Below are positions 17,476 through 28,197 of a DNA stretch of 64,000 bases, in pieces (position 1 is the first letter of the stretch; each line of letters starts with the position of its first letter). The position numbers and the translations under genes are program-made. Under the pieces are notes generated by a model. That model was not told the origin of the DNA, did no database searches, and saw nothing but the letters and a program-made list of their open reading frames with translations. The stretch is from assembly GCA_017642885.1 (NCBI GenBank), contig JAEPOM010000005.1:79309-143308 (forward strand), given 5' to 3'. This stretch comes from Henriciella sp. (GTDB lineage Bacteria; Pseudomonadota; Alphaproteobacteria; Caulobacterales; Hyphomonadaceae).

Positions 17476-18913
17476 TTTTGCCCCCAACGCTGAGAAGCGG
17501 TTTGGATGGGTCAAAGGTTTCTGCGGGAATGTTGAAGCCCATTCGGGTCATTTCCTCGAGACATTTCGGGCGGAGGCCCGTCGCGCGGAACTCGCCGATG
17601 ACCGTGCCGTCCTCGCCCGTGTCGACGCGTTTGAACACGAACAGGTCCTGCATCTGGATGACTTCGCCTTCCATGCCGGTCACTTCGGTCACGTGAGTAA
17701 TCCGGCGTGACCCATCTGACAGACGTTGCGCCTGGATGATGATCCCAATCGCTGCGGAGATCTGGCCGCGCACGGCTTCCTGAGAGATCCGCAGGCCGCC
17801 CATAGCAACCATTTGTTCCAGACGGGTAATCGCTTCACGCGGATTGTTGGCGTGAATGGTCGCCATTGAGCCTTCGTGACCGGTATTCATGGCCTGCAGC
17901 ATGTCGAAGGCCTCTTCGGAGCGGACCTCGCCAAGGATGACGCGATCTGGGCGCATCCGCAGGGCGTTCTTCACCAGCTCACGTTGCTTGATCTCACCAT
18001 TGCCTTCCAAGTTGGCTGGCCGCGTTTCCATGCGCGCGACGTGTGGTTGTTGCAATTGGAGTTCAGCCGCGTCCTCAATAGTGATGAGGCGCTCTTTGTG
18101 GCTAATCGCTGCCGACAAGGCGTTGAGGAGCGTTGTTTTACCAGACCCCGTTCCGCCGGAGATGATCGCAGTCACACGGCACTTCACGACGCCAAATAGG
18201 AAGTCGGCAACCGGCTGTGGGATGGCCTGAAACTCGACCAACTTTTCGAGCGTGAACGGCTTCTTGGAGAATTTCCGGATTGAGACCAGCGGTCCATCAA
18301 TGGCGATGGGTTCGATCGCGGCGTTGACGCGCGAACCGTCCGCGAGGCGGGCATCAACCAGCGGAGAGCCTTCATCTACCCGGCGCCCAACTGCCGAAAC
18401 GATCTTGTTGATGATGCGACGCAGGTGAAGATTGTCGCGGAACCGAGCGTTTGAGAGCTCCAACTCACCGCCGCGTTCGATGTAAACCTGATTGTACCCG
18501 TTGATCAGAATGTCAGCGATGGAATCGTCTTGAAGAAGCGGCTCGAGTGGACCTAGCCCGACCATTTCATTGACGATGTCGTCGGTGAAGTTTTTGACCT
18601 CTGCCGCGCCCATGGGGAGGCGTTGATCAGCAATCGCCTTGGTGACGAATACACCTATCTGAGTTCGCAGTTCGTCCGGCGTCATCTGGTCGAGATTGGA
18701 GAGGTCCAACTCATCGATCAGTTTGTTGTGGATCTGGAGTTTGGCCTCCAGCATGTCGCTGTCGATCTCGGGACGCGTTTCTGTGAGTGGCTCCGGATCT
18801 GGTTTGGCAGCCGGGGCTTCCGGCACCGATACTTCTGGTTCCGGTGCCGTATCAAGCGCTGGCTCAACCGGCGCGTCAACGGTCTCGCGACGTTTCAGGA
18901 CGAACCGGCTCAT
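17468..18913 (-). CDS. cpaF: TadA/CpaF, Flp pilus assembly ATPase
   Basis: TadA (CpaF) is the hexameric ATPase that powers pilus extension and retraction from the cytoplasmic side. The 481-aa protein has a variable, Pro/Glu-rich N-terminus (residues 10-50), an N-terminal domain, and the VirB11-like ATPase core with Walker A GGTGSGKTT (253-261), the Asp box ITIEDAAELQL (277-287), Walker B (RPDRVILGEVRSEE, 321-334) and the His box (GHEGSMATIHAN). All catalytic motifs are intact. It overlaps cpaE by 4 nt (ATGA, 18910-18913) and tadB by 8 nt, so the operon is tightly coupled. Confidence 0.97.
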   Translation of the reverse strand: MSRFVLKRRETVDAPVEPALDTAPEPEVSVPEAPAAKPDPEPLTETRPEIDSDMLEAKLQIHNKLIDELDLSNLDQMTPDELRTQIGVFVTKAIADQRLPMGAAEVKNFTDDIVNEMVGLGPLEPLLQDDSIADILINGYNQVYIERGGELELSNARFRDNLHLRRIINKIVSAVGRRVDEGSPLVDARLADGSRVNAAIEPIAIDGPLVSIRKFSKKPFTLEKLVEFQAIPQPVADFLFGVVKCRVTAIISGGTGSGKTTLLNALSAAISHKERLITIEDAAELQLQQPHVARMETRPANLEGNGEIKQRELVKNALRMRPDRVILGEVRSEEAFDMLQAMNTGHEGSMATIHANNPREAITRLEQMVAMGGLRISQEAVRGQISAAIGIIIQAQRLSDGSRRITHVTEVTGMEGEVIQMQDLFVFKRVDTGEDGTVIGEFRATGLRPKCLEEMTRMGFNIPAETFDPSKPLLSVGGKNG

Positions 18914-20103
18914 GACGCTACCCTCATGCTGTCCGTCTCGTCCGCGGCGGCTTTGTCGAGACGAAGCTTCTGGATGAGATCGGAAATGTCTTTCGGAATC
19001 GGCGAACCTGGTTTCATGTCGCTAACCGGTTGGCCCAAATTGACCGCACTTAGAGCGGTTGGCCAGTCCGAGCGGATCGAGGCGAACACCTCCATTTCAA
19101 GCGCAGACGTGGCCTGATCTTCGGTCACCTTGGCGCCGAACATGCCTTTTTGGCGACGATTCAACACAGCACGAATGGAAGGAAATTCTGGGTCGGACGC
19201 AAACTGCTCCACCCACTGCCGAGATGCGTTGAGAGCAGGAACCGACAGCTCAGTCACCAAGATGACTTCGTCGCTACCGAGGAATATATCGCTGCTCCAC
19301 TCCGTGGGCCAGCGCGGCGTATCGACAATGACAAAATCATACGTTTCACACGCGACATTCAGGCATTGTAGGATCACATCGCGGGAAGGCGGTGTTTCCA
19401 TTTCGCTCCAGCGCGGCATGGCGAGAAGGTCAAAGCCGAACGGATGGTGCGTCGTCATCGTTTTGAGGAAGACGTCATCAATGTTGAACGGGTTCTTCTG
19501 AAATATGGACGGTAGAAAATTCGACTCGCAATTTAGATAGGTCGCGCAGCTACCATCAACGAAATTCAGATCAAAAAGCACAACTCGAGGCTTATCCTTG
19601 AGGTGCGCCAATTGGTACGCGGTCTCGCAAGCGAGGAGCGTTGCGCCGGCCCCGCCGACGGAGGACACAAAAGTCCAGCATTGAGAGTTGGAGTTTGCGG
19701 CGGCTTGATTGCTCGCTTGTGCGAGCGAGTCAGCGGCGCGCGACAAGGCTTTATGCACGGCGTCATAGCTGACCTCCGTATCGAGAATGTCCCAGCATGG
19801 CAGGCCCATCAACACGCGCAAGGCGCTGACCGGGAGGTTCTGACCGATTACAATTGTGGGAATATTCTGACCCGTCATGGCGAGCGCCGTCAGGCACTCG
19901 GCCAGATCCGTTTCCGGAGCGTGCTCAAAGACGCAGACGTGTTGGCCTTCACCGTTGAGACCATCCATCAAGCCCGCATACGATTCATGAGCAACCGTTT
20001 GCTGGCCGCCTTTCTCGCGCCAAGCTTGCGAGATCGGCTCGTGAAAGTTGTGACTGAGTATGTGTAGCGTGGCTTTGGCGAATACAGGGCGAGCTGCGGT
20101 CAT
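18910..20103 (-). CDS. cpaE: CpaE, MinD-like pilus assembly/localisation protein
   Basis: CpaE is a ParA/MinD-superfamily protein; in Caulobacter it places the pilus apparatus at the cell pole. The 397-aa protein has an N-terminal receiver-like domain (residues ~10-125) and a C-terminal MinD-like domain (from ~140). The P-loop is VGGAGAT (149-155), which lacks the 'signature' and Walker lysines of MinD (KGGVGKT). Degenerate P-loops of this kind are usual for CpaE, so I read this as a family trait rather than damage. DTPRWPTEW takes the place of the switch II 'DTPP'. It overlaps tadA by 4 nt and follows cpaC by 2 nt. Confidence 0.93.
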   Translation of the reverse strand: MTAARPVFAKATLHILSHNFHEPISQAWREKGGQQTVAHESYAGLMDGLNGEGQHVCVFEHAPETDLAECLTALAMTGQNIPTIVIGQNLPVSALRVLMGLPCWDILDTEVSYDAVHKALSRAADSLAQASNQAAANSNSQCWTFVSSVGGAGATLLACETAYQLAHLKDKPRVVLFDLNFVDGSCATYLNCESNFLPSIFQKNPFNIDDVFLKTMTTHHPFGFDLLAMPRWSEMETPPSRDVILQCLNVACETYDFVIVDTPRWPTEWSSDIFLGSDEVILVTELSVPALNASRQWVEQFASDPEFPSIRAVLNRRQKGMFGAKVTEDQATSALEMEVFASIRSDWPTALSAVNLGQPVSDMKPGSPIPKDISDLIQKLRLDKAAADETDSMRVAS

Positions 20104-20105
20104 GA

Positions 20106-21476
20106 CTAACGCGCTCCCTGGCCAGTGGCTGTCGATTGATTGCGGATATTGTCTTCCACCGAGCGGCCAAGCGCTGGCTTTGGAGCGTCTTCGATCCGGC
20201 TCAACGCGTAGCGGTCCACCTGGCTCGGCTCATCCGAGAGCATGATCGGGTCCGTCAATTCTTCATTGGATTCCGGTGGCAAGACGAGGTGCGGTGTGAT
20301 GATCACAACCAGTTCTGTCTCGTTCTTCTTGAAGCGGCTCGAGCGGAACAGATTGCCGAGGATCGGGATATCGCCCAGCAAAGGCGTTTCCAGTTCGGTT
20401 GCCTGATAATCGTTCTGGATCAGACCTGCGATCGCAAAGCTCTGGCCATTGCCCAGCTCGACCTGCGTCTGGATTTGCCGAACACTCAAGGCCGGGATCT
20501 CGACATTGGCGAGGCGTACGGAATTTCGGGGATCAAGATTGCTCACTTCTGGGGCAACCTGAAGGACGATACGGTCCTCGCGCGCGATGGTCGGAGTAAA
20601 TTCGAGAGAGACGCCGAACTTCTTAAACTCGATGGTGATGGTATTCTGGTTGGCGGCGACCGGTACGGGAAACTCTCCACCCGCCAGGAAAGACGCTGTT
20701 TGTCCGGATTGAGACACCAGATTGGGCTTGGCCAGCGTCCGAATAACCCCTTGTTCTTCAAGGGCTTGGAGCGTGAAGTCGAGCGTAGTGTTGCCGGATC
20801 CACCGAACACCTGGCCGATCGCCCGCGCGGGATCACCTGAAATCAGACTGGACGACGTCATAAACAGGAAATCGCCGGGGCGGCTGATGTCCGTCCCAAA
20901 TCCAATCTCGCGAATGTCATCTCGGGAGGCTTCAACGAAGCGAACCTCCAGCAGCACCTGCGCCGGCAGCTCGACCTGCATTGCATTGATCGCAAGCCCC
21001 GGCGCATGGCTGTCTACGACTGCCAGGATTTGCGTCAGGGTTTCTTCATCGGCCACATCACCGCTGATATGTATCTTGTTGGCGACCGGACGAAGATCGA
21101 CCTGCTCATCCGGGAAAAGCGCCAGCAAATCACTGCGCACGGCATCCAGGTTAGGCATCACTAGAACGTCGACGAGCTGAACCAGGTTTCCGCGTTCATT
21201 GTAGACGAGGATATTGGTGCTGCCGATGTCGCGCCCGCGGACAAAATACTCACGCGAAGACACCGGCGCGGCATCCGCGATCTCCGGCTCAGAAACCGCT
21301 ATGCGATCGAAGCTTTCCATCACTGGGACCGGCAGAGACATGCCTTTGCGCACGACAATCGTCTGATGCGTGACCGTATCCGCGTATGCGCCGGACAAGC
21401 CGGGGGTGACGCCCGTCCAGCTGATGAATAGCAGCGCAAAGGCTGCCAGATTTGCCCATTTGTATCGTCCCATCAT
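20106..21476 (-). CDS. cpaC: CpaC/RcpA, Flp pilus secretin
   Basis: CpaC forms the outer-membrane ring through which the Flp pilus passes. The 456-aa protein has a Sec signal peptide (residues 1-32, ending ..GLSGAYA), a pilus N domain (~38-110, VRKGMSLPVPV..), a BON-type domain (~115-165) and the C-terminal secretin domain (VSQSGQTASFLAGGEFPVPV, LTP-like GDIPILGNLFRSSRF, ETELVVIITPHLV). It is the first gene of the minus-strand pilus operon, so the operon promoter should lie in 21477-21695. No cpaD gene and no pilin gene are found in the window. Confidence 0.95.
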   Translation of the reverse strand: MMGRYKWANLAAFALLFISWTGVTPGLSGAYADTVTHQTIVVRKGMSLPVPVMESFDRIAVSEPEIADAAPVSSREYFVRGRDIGSTNILVYNERGNLVQLVDVLVMPNLDAVRSDLLALFPDEQVDLRPVANKIHISGDVADEETLTQILAVVDSHAPGLAINAMQVELPAQVLLEVRFVEASRDDIREIGFGTDISRPGDFLFMTSSSLISGDPARAIGQVFGGSGNTTLDFTLQALEEQGVIRTLAKPNLVSQSGQTASFLAGGEFPVPVAANQNTITIEFKKFGVSLEFTPTIAREDRIVLQVAPEVSNLDPRNSVRLANVEIPALSVRQIQTQVELGNGQSFAIAGLIQNDYQATELETPLLGDIPILGNLFRSSRFKKNETELVVIITPHLVLPPESNEELTDPIMLSDEPSQVDRYALSRIEDAPKPALGRSVEDNIRNQSTATGQGAR

Positions 21477-21524
21477 GTGCCCTCAGCTCGCAGAGGTTTT
21501 GTTCTGCTTATGCGTTAAACATAC

Positions 21525-22970
<1,446 letters not shown>

Positions 22971-23034
22971 CCGCAGAGTGGTGGGTTTCAGAACCTCAGC
23001 CTCGCTGTGCTCACGTTTTTGGGTTTTGGAGATA

Positions 23035-23055
23035 GTCCCGGATCAAGTCCGGGAC
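23035..23055. repeat. REP-like palindromic element between eno and ftsB
   Basis: Arms GTCCCGGA (23035-23042) and TCCGGGAC (23048-23055) with the loop TCAAG form a perfect 8-bp stem. This matches the short palindromic extragenic repeat sequence ('cccggatcaagtccggg') that recurs in many alphaproteobacterial genomes. It is the only clear copy I see in the window. It could affect mRNA 3' ends of eno, but no T run follows. Confidence 0.6.
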
Positions 23056-23125
23056 GACCACCTGCGTTAAGCCGGATTTAACTAGAAAAGGTGTTCCTAG
23101 CAGATAGCGTAGGAGCACGTTTGCA

Positions 23126-23434
23126 ATGACCTCCAAATGGGCAGCTGGAGCGATGTCACTGACAATCGCTTACTTCGCTTACCACGCCTTTGCGGGAGAG
23201 CAGGGGCTTGGCAGTTGGACCGACAAACAAACAGAGCTTGCCGACAAGAAGGAAGTGCTCGAGTCGCTTGTGGCGGAAAATGCTGCACTGCAAAAAGACA
23301 TAGCTCGCTTGACTCCTGGGCAGATTGACCCTGACTTGGTTGAATATCTCGCACGGCGTGATCTCGGCTTTGTGTACCCCGGTGAGCTAGTGTTAGTTGA
23401 CCGCGCTGTCAGAGATGCAGATACGCATAGGTGA
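23126..23434 (+). CDS. ftsB: FtsB/DivIC-like septum formation initiator
   Basis: This 102-aa protein has the layout of FtsB/DivIC, small bitopic proteins of the divisome FtsQLB complex: a short cytoplasmic N-terminus, one membrane helix (about residues 5-22, WAAGAMSLTIAYFAYHAF), a coiled-coil (about 34-63, KQTELADKKEVLESLVAENAAL broken into heptads) and a short C-terminal part with LARRDLGFVYPGELVLV, the conserved 'E..AR..L....pgE.v' end. It lies between eno and pdhA, the usual place in this class. Weak sequence conservation is normal for the family; the symbol rests on architecture and position. Confidence 0.85.
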   Translation: MTSKWAAGAMSLTIAYFAYHAFAGEQGLGSWTDKQTELADKKEVLESLVAENAALQKDIARLTPGQIDPDLVEYLARRDLGFVYPGELVLVDRAVRDADTHR

Positions 23435-23500
23435 TAAGACTCGACGTTGCGTCAATCGTCTGCGTATTAAGCGCAAAAATGCATAAAGCAGGGAGCAGTA

Positions 23501-24511
23501 ATGGCCAAAGCCGCTAGCCCGAAGCGCCGATCTTCACCCAAGTTGAAGAAGGATGAGGCGCTCAAGTATTATCGCGACATGTTGTTGATCCGACGTTTTG
23601 AAGAACGTGCTGGACAGCTCTACGGCATGGGTAAGATCGCAGGGTTCTGCCATCTCTATATCGGCCAGGAAGCGGTCGTGACCGGGATGCAGGCCTGCCT
23701 CAAAGAGGGCGATCAGGTCATCACCGGATATCGCGATCACGGCCATATGCTGGCCTGCGACCTGGATCCAAAAGGCGTCATGGCAGAGCTGACCGGACGG
23801 GCCGGCGGTCTCTCGCGCGGCAAAGGCGGCTCAATGCACATGTTCAGCCGCGAGAAGAACTTCTTCGGCGGTCACGGAATCGTTGGTGCTCAGGTGCCAA
23901 TTGGAACCGGTCTCGCTTTCTCCAACAAGTATCTCGGCAAGGACAATGTTTGTCTCGCCTATTTCGGGGATGGCGCAGCAAACCAGGGCCAGGTCTATGA
24001 GGCGTTCAACATGGCGTCCTTGTGGGATCTGCCCGTCGTCTATGTGATCGAGAACAATATGTACGCGATGGGGACGAGCGTTGAGCGCCACGCGTCCGAA
24101 ACAGAGCTGTTCAAGCGGGGCATCTCTTTCGAGATCGAAGGCGAAGAAGTCGACGGCATGGACGTCTACGCCGTCAAGAAGGCTGGTGAGCGCGCCGTTA
24201 AATATGCGCGCTCTGGCAAGGGGCCATACATCCTGGAAATGAAGACCTATCGATATCGCGGGCACTCCATGTCTGACCCTGCGAAATATCGTAAGCGTGA
24301 GGAAGTCGATGACATCCGAAGCCACAATGACCCGATTGACGGATTAAAAGAGCAGATCCTGGCAGCGGAACTCTCAACCGAAGAGGATCTGAAGGCGATC
24401 GACAAGGAGATCCGCGCGATCGTCAAGGAAGCGGCTGACTTCTCGCTCGAAAGCCCGGAGCCAGATCCTTCCGAGCTTTGGACCGATGTCCTACTGCCGG
24501 TGGAGGCGTAA
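23501..24511 (+). CDS. pdhA: Pyruvate dehydrogenase E1 component, alpha subunit
   Basis: The alpha subunit of the heterotetrameric E1 enzyme, which decarboxylates pyruvate with thiamine diphosphate and passes the acetyl group to E2. The 336-aa protein has the phosphorylation-loop type sequence [15 protein letters not shown] and the ThDP-binding motif [17 protein letters not shown]...ENN. The start [12 protein letters not shown] has a basic N-terminus, usual in alphaproteobacteria. It is the first gene of pdhA-pdhB-pdhC-(unknown)-lpdA; the pdhB GTG follows 2 nt after its stop. Confidence 0.97.
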   Translation: MAKAASPKRRSSPKLKKDEALKYYRDMLLIRRFEERAGQLYGMGKIAGFCHLYIGQEAVVTGMQACLKEGDQVITGYRDHGHMLACDLDPKGVMAELTGRAGGLSRGKGGSMHMFSREKNFFGGHGIVGAQVPIGTGLAFSNKYLGKDNVCLAYFGDGAANQGQVYEAFNMASLWDLPVVYVIENNMYAMGTSVERHASETELFKRGISFEIEGEEVDGMDVYAVKKAGERAVKYARSGKGPYILEMKTYRYRGHSMSDPAKYRKREEVDDIRSHNDPIDGLKEQILAAELSTEEDLKAIDKEIRAIVKEAADFSLESPEPDPSELWTDVLLPVEA

Positions 24512-24513
24512 TC

Positions 24514-25890
24514 GTGGCTGTTGATATTCTAATGCCCGCTTTGAGCCCGACCATGGAAGAAGGCACGCTGGCCAAATGGCTGAAGGGCGAAGGCGACAAG
24601 ATTGAAGCCGGAGACGTGATCGCGGAGATCGAAACCGACAAAGCGACGATGGAAGTCGAAGCCGTCGACGAAGGCACGCTTGCCAAGATCTTGATCCCGG
24701 AAGGCACTGAAGGCGTCAAAGTGAATGCTGTCATCGCCGTTCTCACCGAAGATGGTGAGGATGCGGGCAGCGTGACCGCTGCACCTGCGCCAGACGTCGA
24801 AAAAGTTTCACCCGTTGCAGAACCTGAAGTCCTTGAAGCGCAAGCCGCTTCAGATGCACCGGCTGCTGCAACTCTCACCAACCCGGATATTCCGGAAGGT
24901 ACGACCTTCACCAAGACCGTCCTGCGCGATGCCCTTCGCGATGCAATGGCTGAAGAAATGCGCCGGGACGAAACAGTGTTCATCATGGGTGAGGAAGTCG
25001 CTGAGTATCAAGGCGCTTACAAGGTCACCCGTGAACTGTTGCAGGAGTTTGGCCCTCGCCGCGTGGTCGATACGCCGATTACCGAGCATGGATTTGCAGG
25101 TCTCGGTGTTGGTGCCGCGTTCGGCGGTCTTCGTCCGATTGTCGAGTTCATGACTTTCAACTTCGCGATGCAGGCGATTGACCAGATCATCAACTCTGCG
25201 GCCAAGACGCTTTATATGTCCGGCGGCCAGATGGGGTGCCCGATTGTGTTCCGCGGTCCAAACGCTGCCGCCTCTCGCGTCGGCGCTCAGCACTCTCAAG
25301 ATTATGCTGCATGGTATGGTCATGTGCCCGGTCTGAAAGTCGTCGCACCATGGGATGCGGGCTCCGCGAAAGCGCTGCTAAAGGCCGCCATTCGTGATCC
25401 GAACCCGGTCGTCTTCCTTGAGCATGAGCTGCTTTATGGTCTCGAATATGACGTTCCGGATCTGGAAGACTATACGCTGCCAATCGGTAAGGCGGCGGTG
25501 ATCCGAGAAGGCACGGACGTTACCCTGGTCGGCTATTCGCGATGCACCGGATTTGCCATGGAGGCGGCCGAGAAGCTCGCCGCCGAGGGTATCTCTGCCG
25601 AAGTGATCGATCTGCGCTCCATTCGTCCGCTGGACATGGACACGATTGTTGAGAGCGTGAAGAAAACCAATCGCCTGGTGACCGCCGAAGAAGGCTGGAA
25701 ACCTATGGGCATAGGCGGCGAGATTGCCGCTGGCGTAACAGAGTTGGCATTCGATTATCTCGATGCTCCACCCGCGCGCGTCACTCAGAAAGACGTACCG
25801 CTGCCATATGCGGGCAATCTGGAAGCTATGAGCTTGCCGAACGCGGATGACATCGTCGCTGCCGCCAAAGCTGTCTGTGAGGGAATGTAA
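24514..25890 (+). CDS. pdhB: Pyruvate dehydrogenase E1 component, beta subunit with lipoyl domain
   Basis: The beta subunit of E1 carries an extra N-terminal lipoyl domain (residues 1-76, lipoylated Lys43 in [11 protein letters not shown]), a feature of alphaproteobacterial PdhB. A Pro/Ala-rich linker (about 85-130) leads to the transketolase-like E1-beta domain. The start is GTG at 24514, preceded by GGAGG (24501-24505 region) at good spacing, giving [12 protein letters not shown] and 458 aa. The frame also reads from 24478 inside the end of pdhA, but nothing conserved lies there. The lipoyl domain is nearly identical in sequence to that of the adjacent pdhC gene. Confidence 0.97.
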   Translation: MAVDILMPALSPTMEEGTLAKWLKGEGDKIEAGDVIAEIETDKATMEVEAVDEGTLAKILIPEGTEGVKVNAVIAVLTEDGEDAGSVTAAPAPDVEKVSPVAEPEVLEAQAASDAPAAATLTNPDIPEGTTFTKTVLRDALRDAMAEEMRRDETVFIMGEEVAEYQGAYKVTRELLQEFGPRRVVDTPITEHGFAGLGVGAAFGGLRPIVEFMTFNFAMQAIDQIINSAAKTLYMSGGQMGCPIVFRGPNAAASRVGAQHSQDYAAWYGHVPGLKVVAPWDAGSAKALLKAAIRDPNPVVFLEHELLYGLEYDVPDLEDYTLPIGKAAVIREGTDVTLVGYSRCTGFAMEAAEKLAAEGISAEVIDLRSIRPLDMDTIVESVKKTNRLVTAEEGWKPMGIGGEIAAGVTELAFDYLDAPPARVTQKDVPLPYAGNLEAMSLPNADDIVAAAKAVCEGM

Positions 25891-25892
25891 GA

Positions 25893-27194
25893 ATGGCCAT
25901 TAACATCACCATGCCAGCCCTTAGCCCGACCATGGAAGAGGGCACGCTTGCGAAGTGGAACGTAAAGCCGGGCGACACGGTCGAAGCCGGCGACGTCATT
26001 GCTGAGATTGAGACAGATAAAGCCACGATGGAAGTCGAGGCCGTCGACGAAGGTACCGTTGCACAGATCCTGGTTGAAGCCGGGACGGAGGGCGTCAAAG
26101 TGAACGCCATCATTGCTGTGCTTGCGGAAGATGGCGAGGATGCGGGTGCGGTCTCCGCAGCTCCAGCAGAAGCGGCGGCACCTGTTGAGGACGCGCCAAA
26201 AACAGAAGCCGCGCCGACTCCGGAACCTGCCAAGCAAGTTGCCTCGACACCGGTTCAGATGCCTGCGCTCGGTGCTGGCGATGATCGCATCAAGGCGAGC
26301 CCTCTTGCGCGCCGGATCGCAGCTCTGAAAGGCGTCGACCTTAATGCGCTCAAAGGCCAAGGGTCTGGTCCGCATGGCCGTATCGTCAAGAAGGATGTCG
26401 AGTCGGCGCAACCTGGCTTCTCGGCTCCAGCGAGTGGCGGCACGCCCGCCTCTCCGGATGGGTTGATCCTTCCACAAATCCTGGATGACCGCGTCTACGC
26501 GCCGGACAGCTATCGTCTCGAACCACTCGACGGCATGCGCAAGACAGTCGCTCGTCGCCTGACGCAGAGCTTCATGCAGATCCCGCACTTCCCGCTCAAT
26601 GTCGACATTGCACTCGACAAGCTGCTGGCGGCCCGAAAAGGGATCAACGACGCGGCGCCCGAAGGGGTCAAAGTTTCCGTCAACGATCTCTTGATCAAGG
26701 CCTCGGCAATGGCGCTGATTGCTGAGCCGGAATGTAATGCGAGCTATTCAGACAATGGCATCGCCTATCATAACGGGGCACATATTTCGGTCGCTGTGGC
26801 GATCGATGGCGGCTTGATCACGCCGGTGATCCGCGACGCTGAAAAGAAGGGCCTCGCAGATATTTCCGCCGAGATGAAAGACCTCGCCACCCGTGCCCGC
26901 GAACGTAAGCTGAAGCCGCAGGAATATATGGGCGGGACATTCTCGATCTCGAACCTTGGCATGTTTGGCATCAAGTCATTTGCTTCGATCATCAATCCGC
27001 CCGAAGGCATGATCATGTCTGTAGGCGCGGGTGAAAAACGCGCCGTGGTCGGCGATGATGGATCGGTAAAAGCGGCGACGATCATGACGGTCACGCTGAC
27101 CTGCGACCACCGCGTCATCGGCGGTGCCGAGGGTGCACGTTGGCTGCAAGCGTTCCGGCGCTATGTCGAAACTCCTGAGAGCATGTTGCTCTAG
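25893..27194 (+). CDS. pdhC: Pyruvate dehydrogenase E2 component (dihydrolipoamide acetyltransferase)
   Basis: E2 forms the core of the complex and transfers the acetyl group to CoA. The 433-aa protein has one lipoyl domain (1-76, Lys43 in [11 protein letters not shown]), an Ala/Pro-rich linker, a peripheral subunit-binding domain (about 133-170, [17 protein letters not shown]), and the C-terminal acyltransferase domain with the catalytic His406 in TCDHRVIGG. The usual motif is DHRVVDG, so the Asp is replaced by Gly here, a variant common in alphaproteobacterial E2. The ATG follows the pdhB stop by 2 nt. The downstream gene of unknown function starts 9 nt after the stop. Confidence 0.97.
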   Translation: MAINITMPALSPTMEEGTLAKWNVKPGDTVEAGDVIAEIETDKATMEVEAVDEGTVAQILVEAGTEGVKVNAIIAVLAEDGEDAGAVSAAPAEAAAPVEDAPKTEAAPTPEPAKQVASTPVQMPALGAGDDRIKASPLARRIAALKGVDLNALKGQGSGPHGRIVKKDVESAQPGFSAPASGGTPASPDGLILPQILDDRVYAPDSYRLEPLDGMRKTVARRLTQSFMQIPHFPLNVDIALDKLLAARKGINDAAPEGVKVSVNDLLIKASAMALIAEPECNASYSDNGIAYHNGAHISVAVAIDGGLITPVIRDAEKKGLADISAEMKDLATRARERKLKPQEYMGGTFSISNLGMFGIKSFASIINPPEGMIMSVGAGEKRAVVGDDGSVKAATIMTVTLTCDHRVIGGAEGARWLQAFRRYVETPESMLL

Positions 27195-27203
27195 AGGCGA
27201 GCC

Positions 27204-28184
27204 ATGGTGAGCCTGGTGGATCTTGCCCGTCACTATGACGAAAACGGCTTGTACCGCCGTGAGCGTCGTCCATTCCGGCGACGTCTTCTGAGCTTTTGGA
27301 AGCGCTCGCCCGAAGTGGAGTCGCTGCGTCCTGAAACTCGTCATGAACTGTTTGGGCCGCGGACAGGCTTTCTTGACCGCGTTCAAGGCGTGTTCGGTTA
27401 TTTCTTTGGCGGTGGCTGGGTTTACGGCCTGGTCGAGAATACCGGGTTTCGAGCAAGCACAGCGGGTTATACCGCCTACCAAAGCACATCACTTTCCGAT
27501 CCTCTGAGCCCGTTGGATTTTCGAGTAGGTGGCGCGTTGGCAGGCGATCCGGACGGTGCCTTCAATGTACCTGCCGATCCGCGCCCCCAAGTTCCCACGA
27601 ACGGGTATTTGCACGCTGCAGTCTCCCGAGATGCATTGAACAAGCCAGCAAACTATCCAGACCTCAATCCTGAGCCATTGCCGACTTTCGCTTACCTGCG
27701 TCCCATCGACCAGTTTGCACACCTGCACGACATTCAGCTGCGCATACGCGATGAACGCGTATGGGCTGGTGACCTGAACGAGGGAAGCGCCGAGCACAAA
27801 CAGCTCTCACTAGCCGCCAACGGAGCCTTGCTCAGTGCGCTGGAGGGTGAGGACTGGGATGCTTATCGCGATGAGTGGCGGGCAGCAAAGCCTGCGCTGG
27901 ATCGCAAGCTCTGGGAAGAAATGGGCAGCTTGCTCGCCTACGAACGATGCGTCGCGAAGTTCGCGATATTCTTCCTCGGGCTCCCCGGCTGGTCGGATAC
28001 CGAGATGGCGCCTTTGCTGGTGCCGCCAGTCGAACACATGACGCTTGCCGGCATGCGCCCTGTCGATGCCCGGTTCGAGCAAGTGGCGAAGAAAGAACGT
28101 AAAGCAGCTCGTGCACTCGTGAAGCAGTGCTGCTCCGAAGCACATTCCATTCGGCGTGAAGCCGAACAACAATATCAACTCTAG
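27204..28184 (+). CDS. Protein of unknown function inside the pyruvate dehydrogenase operon
   Basis: I do not recognise this 326-aa protein. It sits 9 nt after pdhC and 13 nt before lpdA on the same strand, so it is almost certainly co-transcribed with the complex. It has a basic N-terminus (RRERRPFRRRLLSFWKR), an aromatic/Gly segment that could touch a membrane (about 57-75, FGYFFGGGWVYGLVENTG), a Pro-rich middle, and a C-terminal helical half ending in KKERKAARALVKQC. No signal peptide and no clear catalytic motif are visible. The ATG is preceded by AGAGGCG. A role in assembly or control of the complex is possible but not shown. Confidence 0.75.
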   Translation: MVSLVDLARHYDENGLYRRERRPFRRRLLSFWKRSPEVESLRPETRHELFGPRTGFLDRVQGVFGYFFGGGWVYGLVENTGFRASTAGYTAYQSTSLSDPLSPLDFRVGGALAGDPDGAFNVPADPRPQVPTNGYLHAAVSRDALNKPANYPDLNPEPLPTFAYLRPIDQFAHLHDIQLRIRDERVWAGDLNEGSAEHKQLSLAANGALLSALEGEDWDAYRDEWRAAKPALDRKLWEEMGSLLAYERCVAKFAIFFLGLPGWSDTEMAPLLVPPVEHMTLAGMRPVDARFEQVAKKERKAARALVKQCCSEAHSIRREAEQQYQL

Positions 28185-28197
28185 GACCTCTACTGCC

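Noticed and set aside
17476-17514. Longer tadB start at 17514
   Set aside because: It would overlap tadA by 47 nt and has no Shine-Dalgarno; the ATG at 17475 fits both spacing and the family N-terminus.
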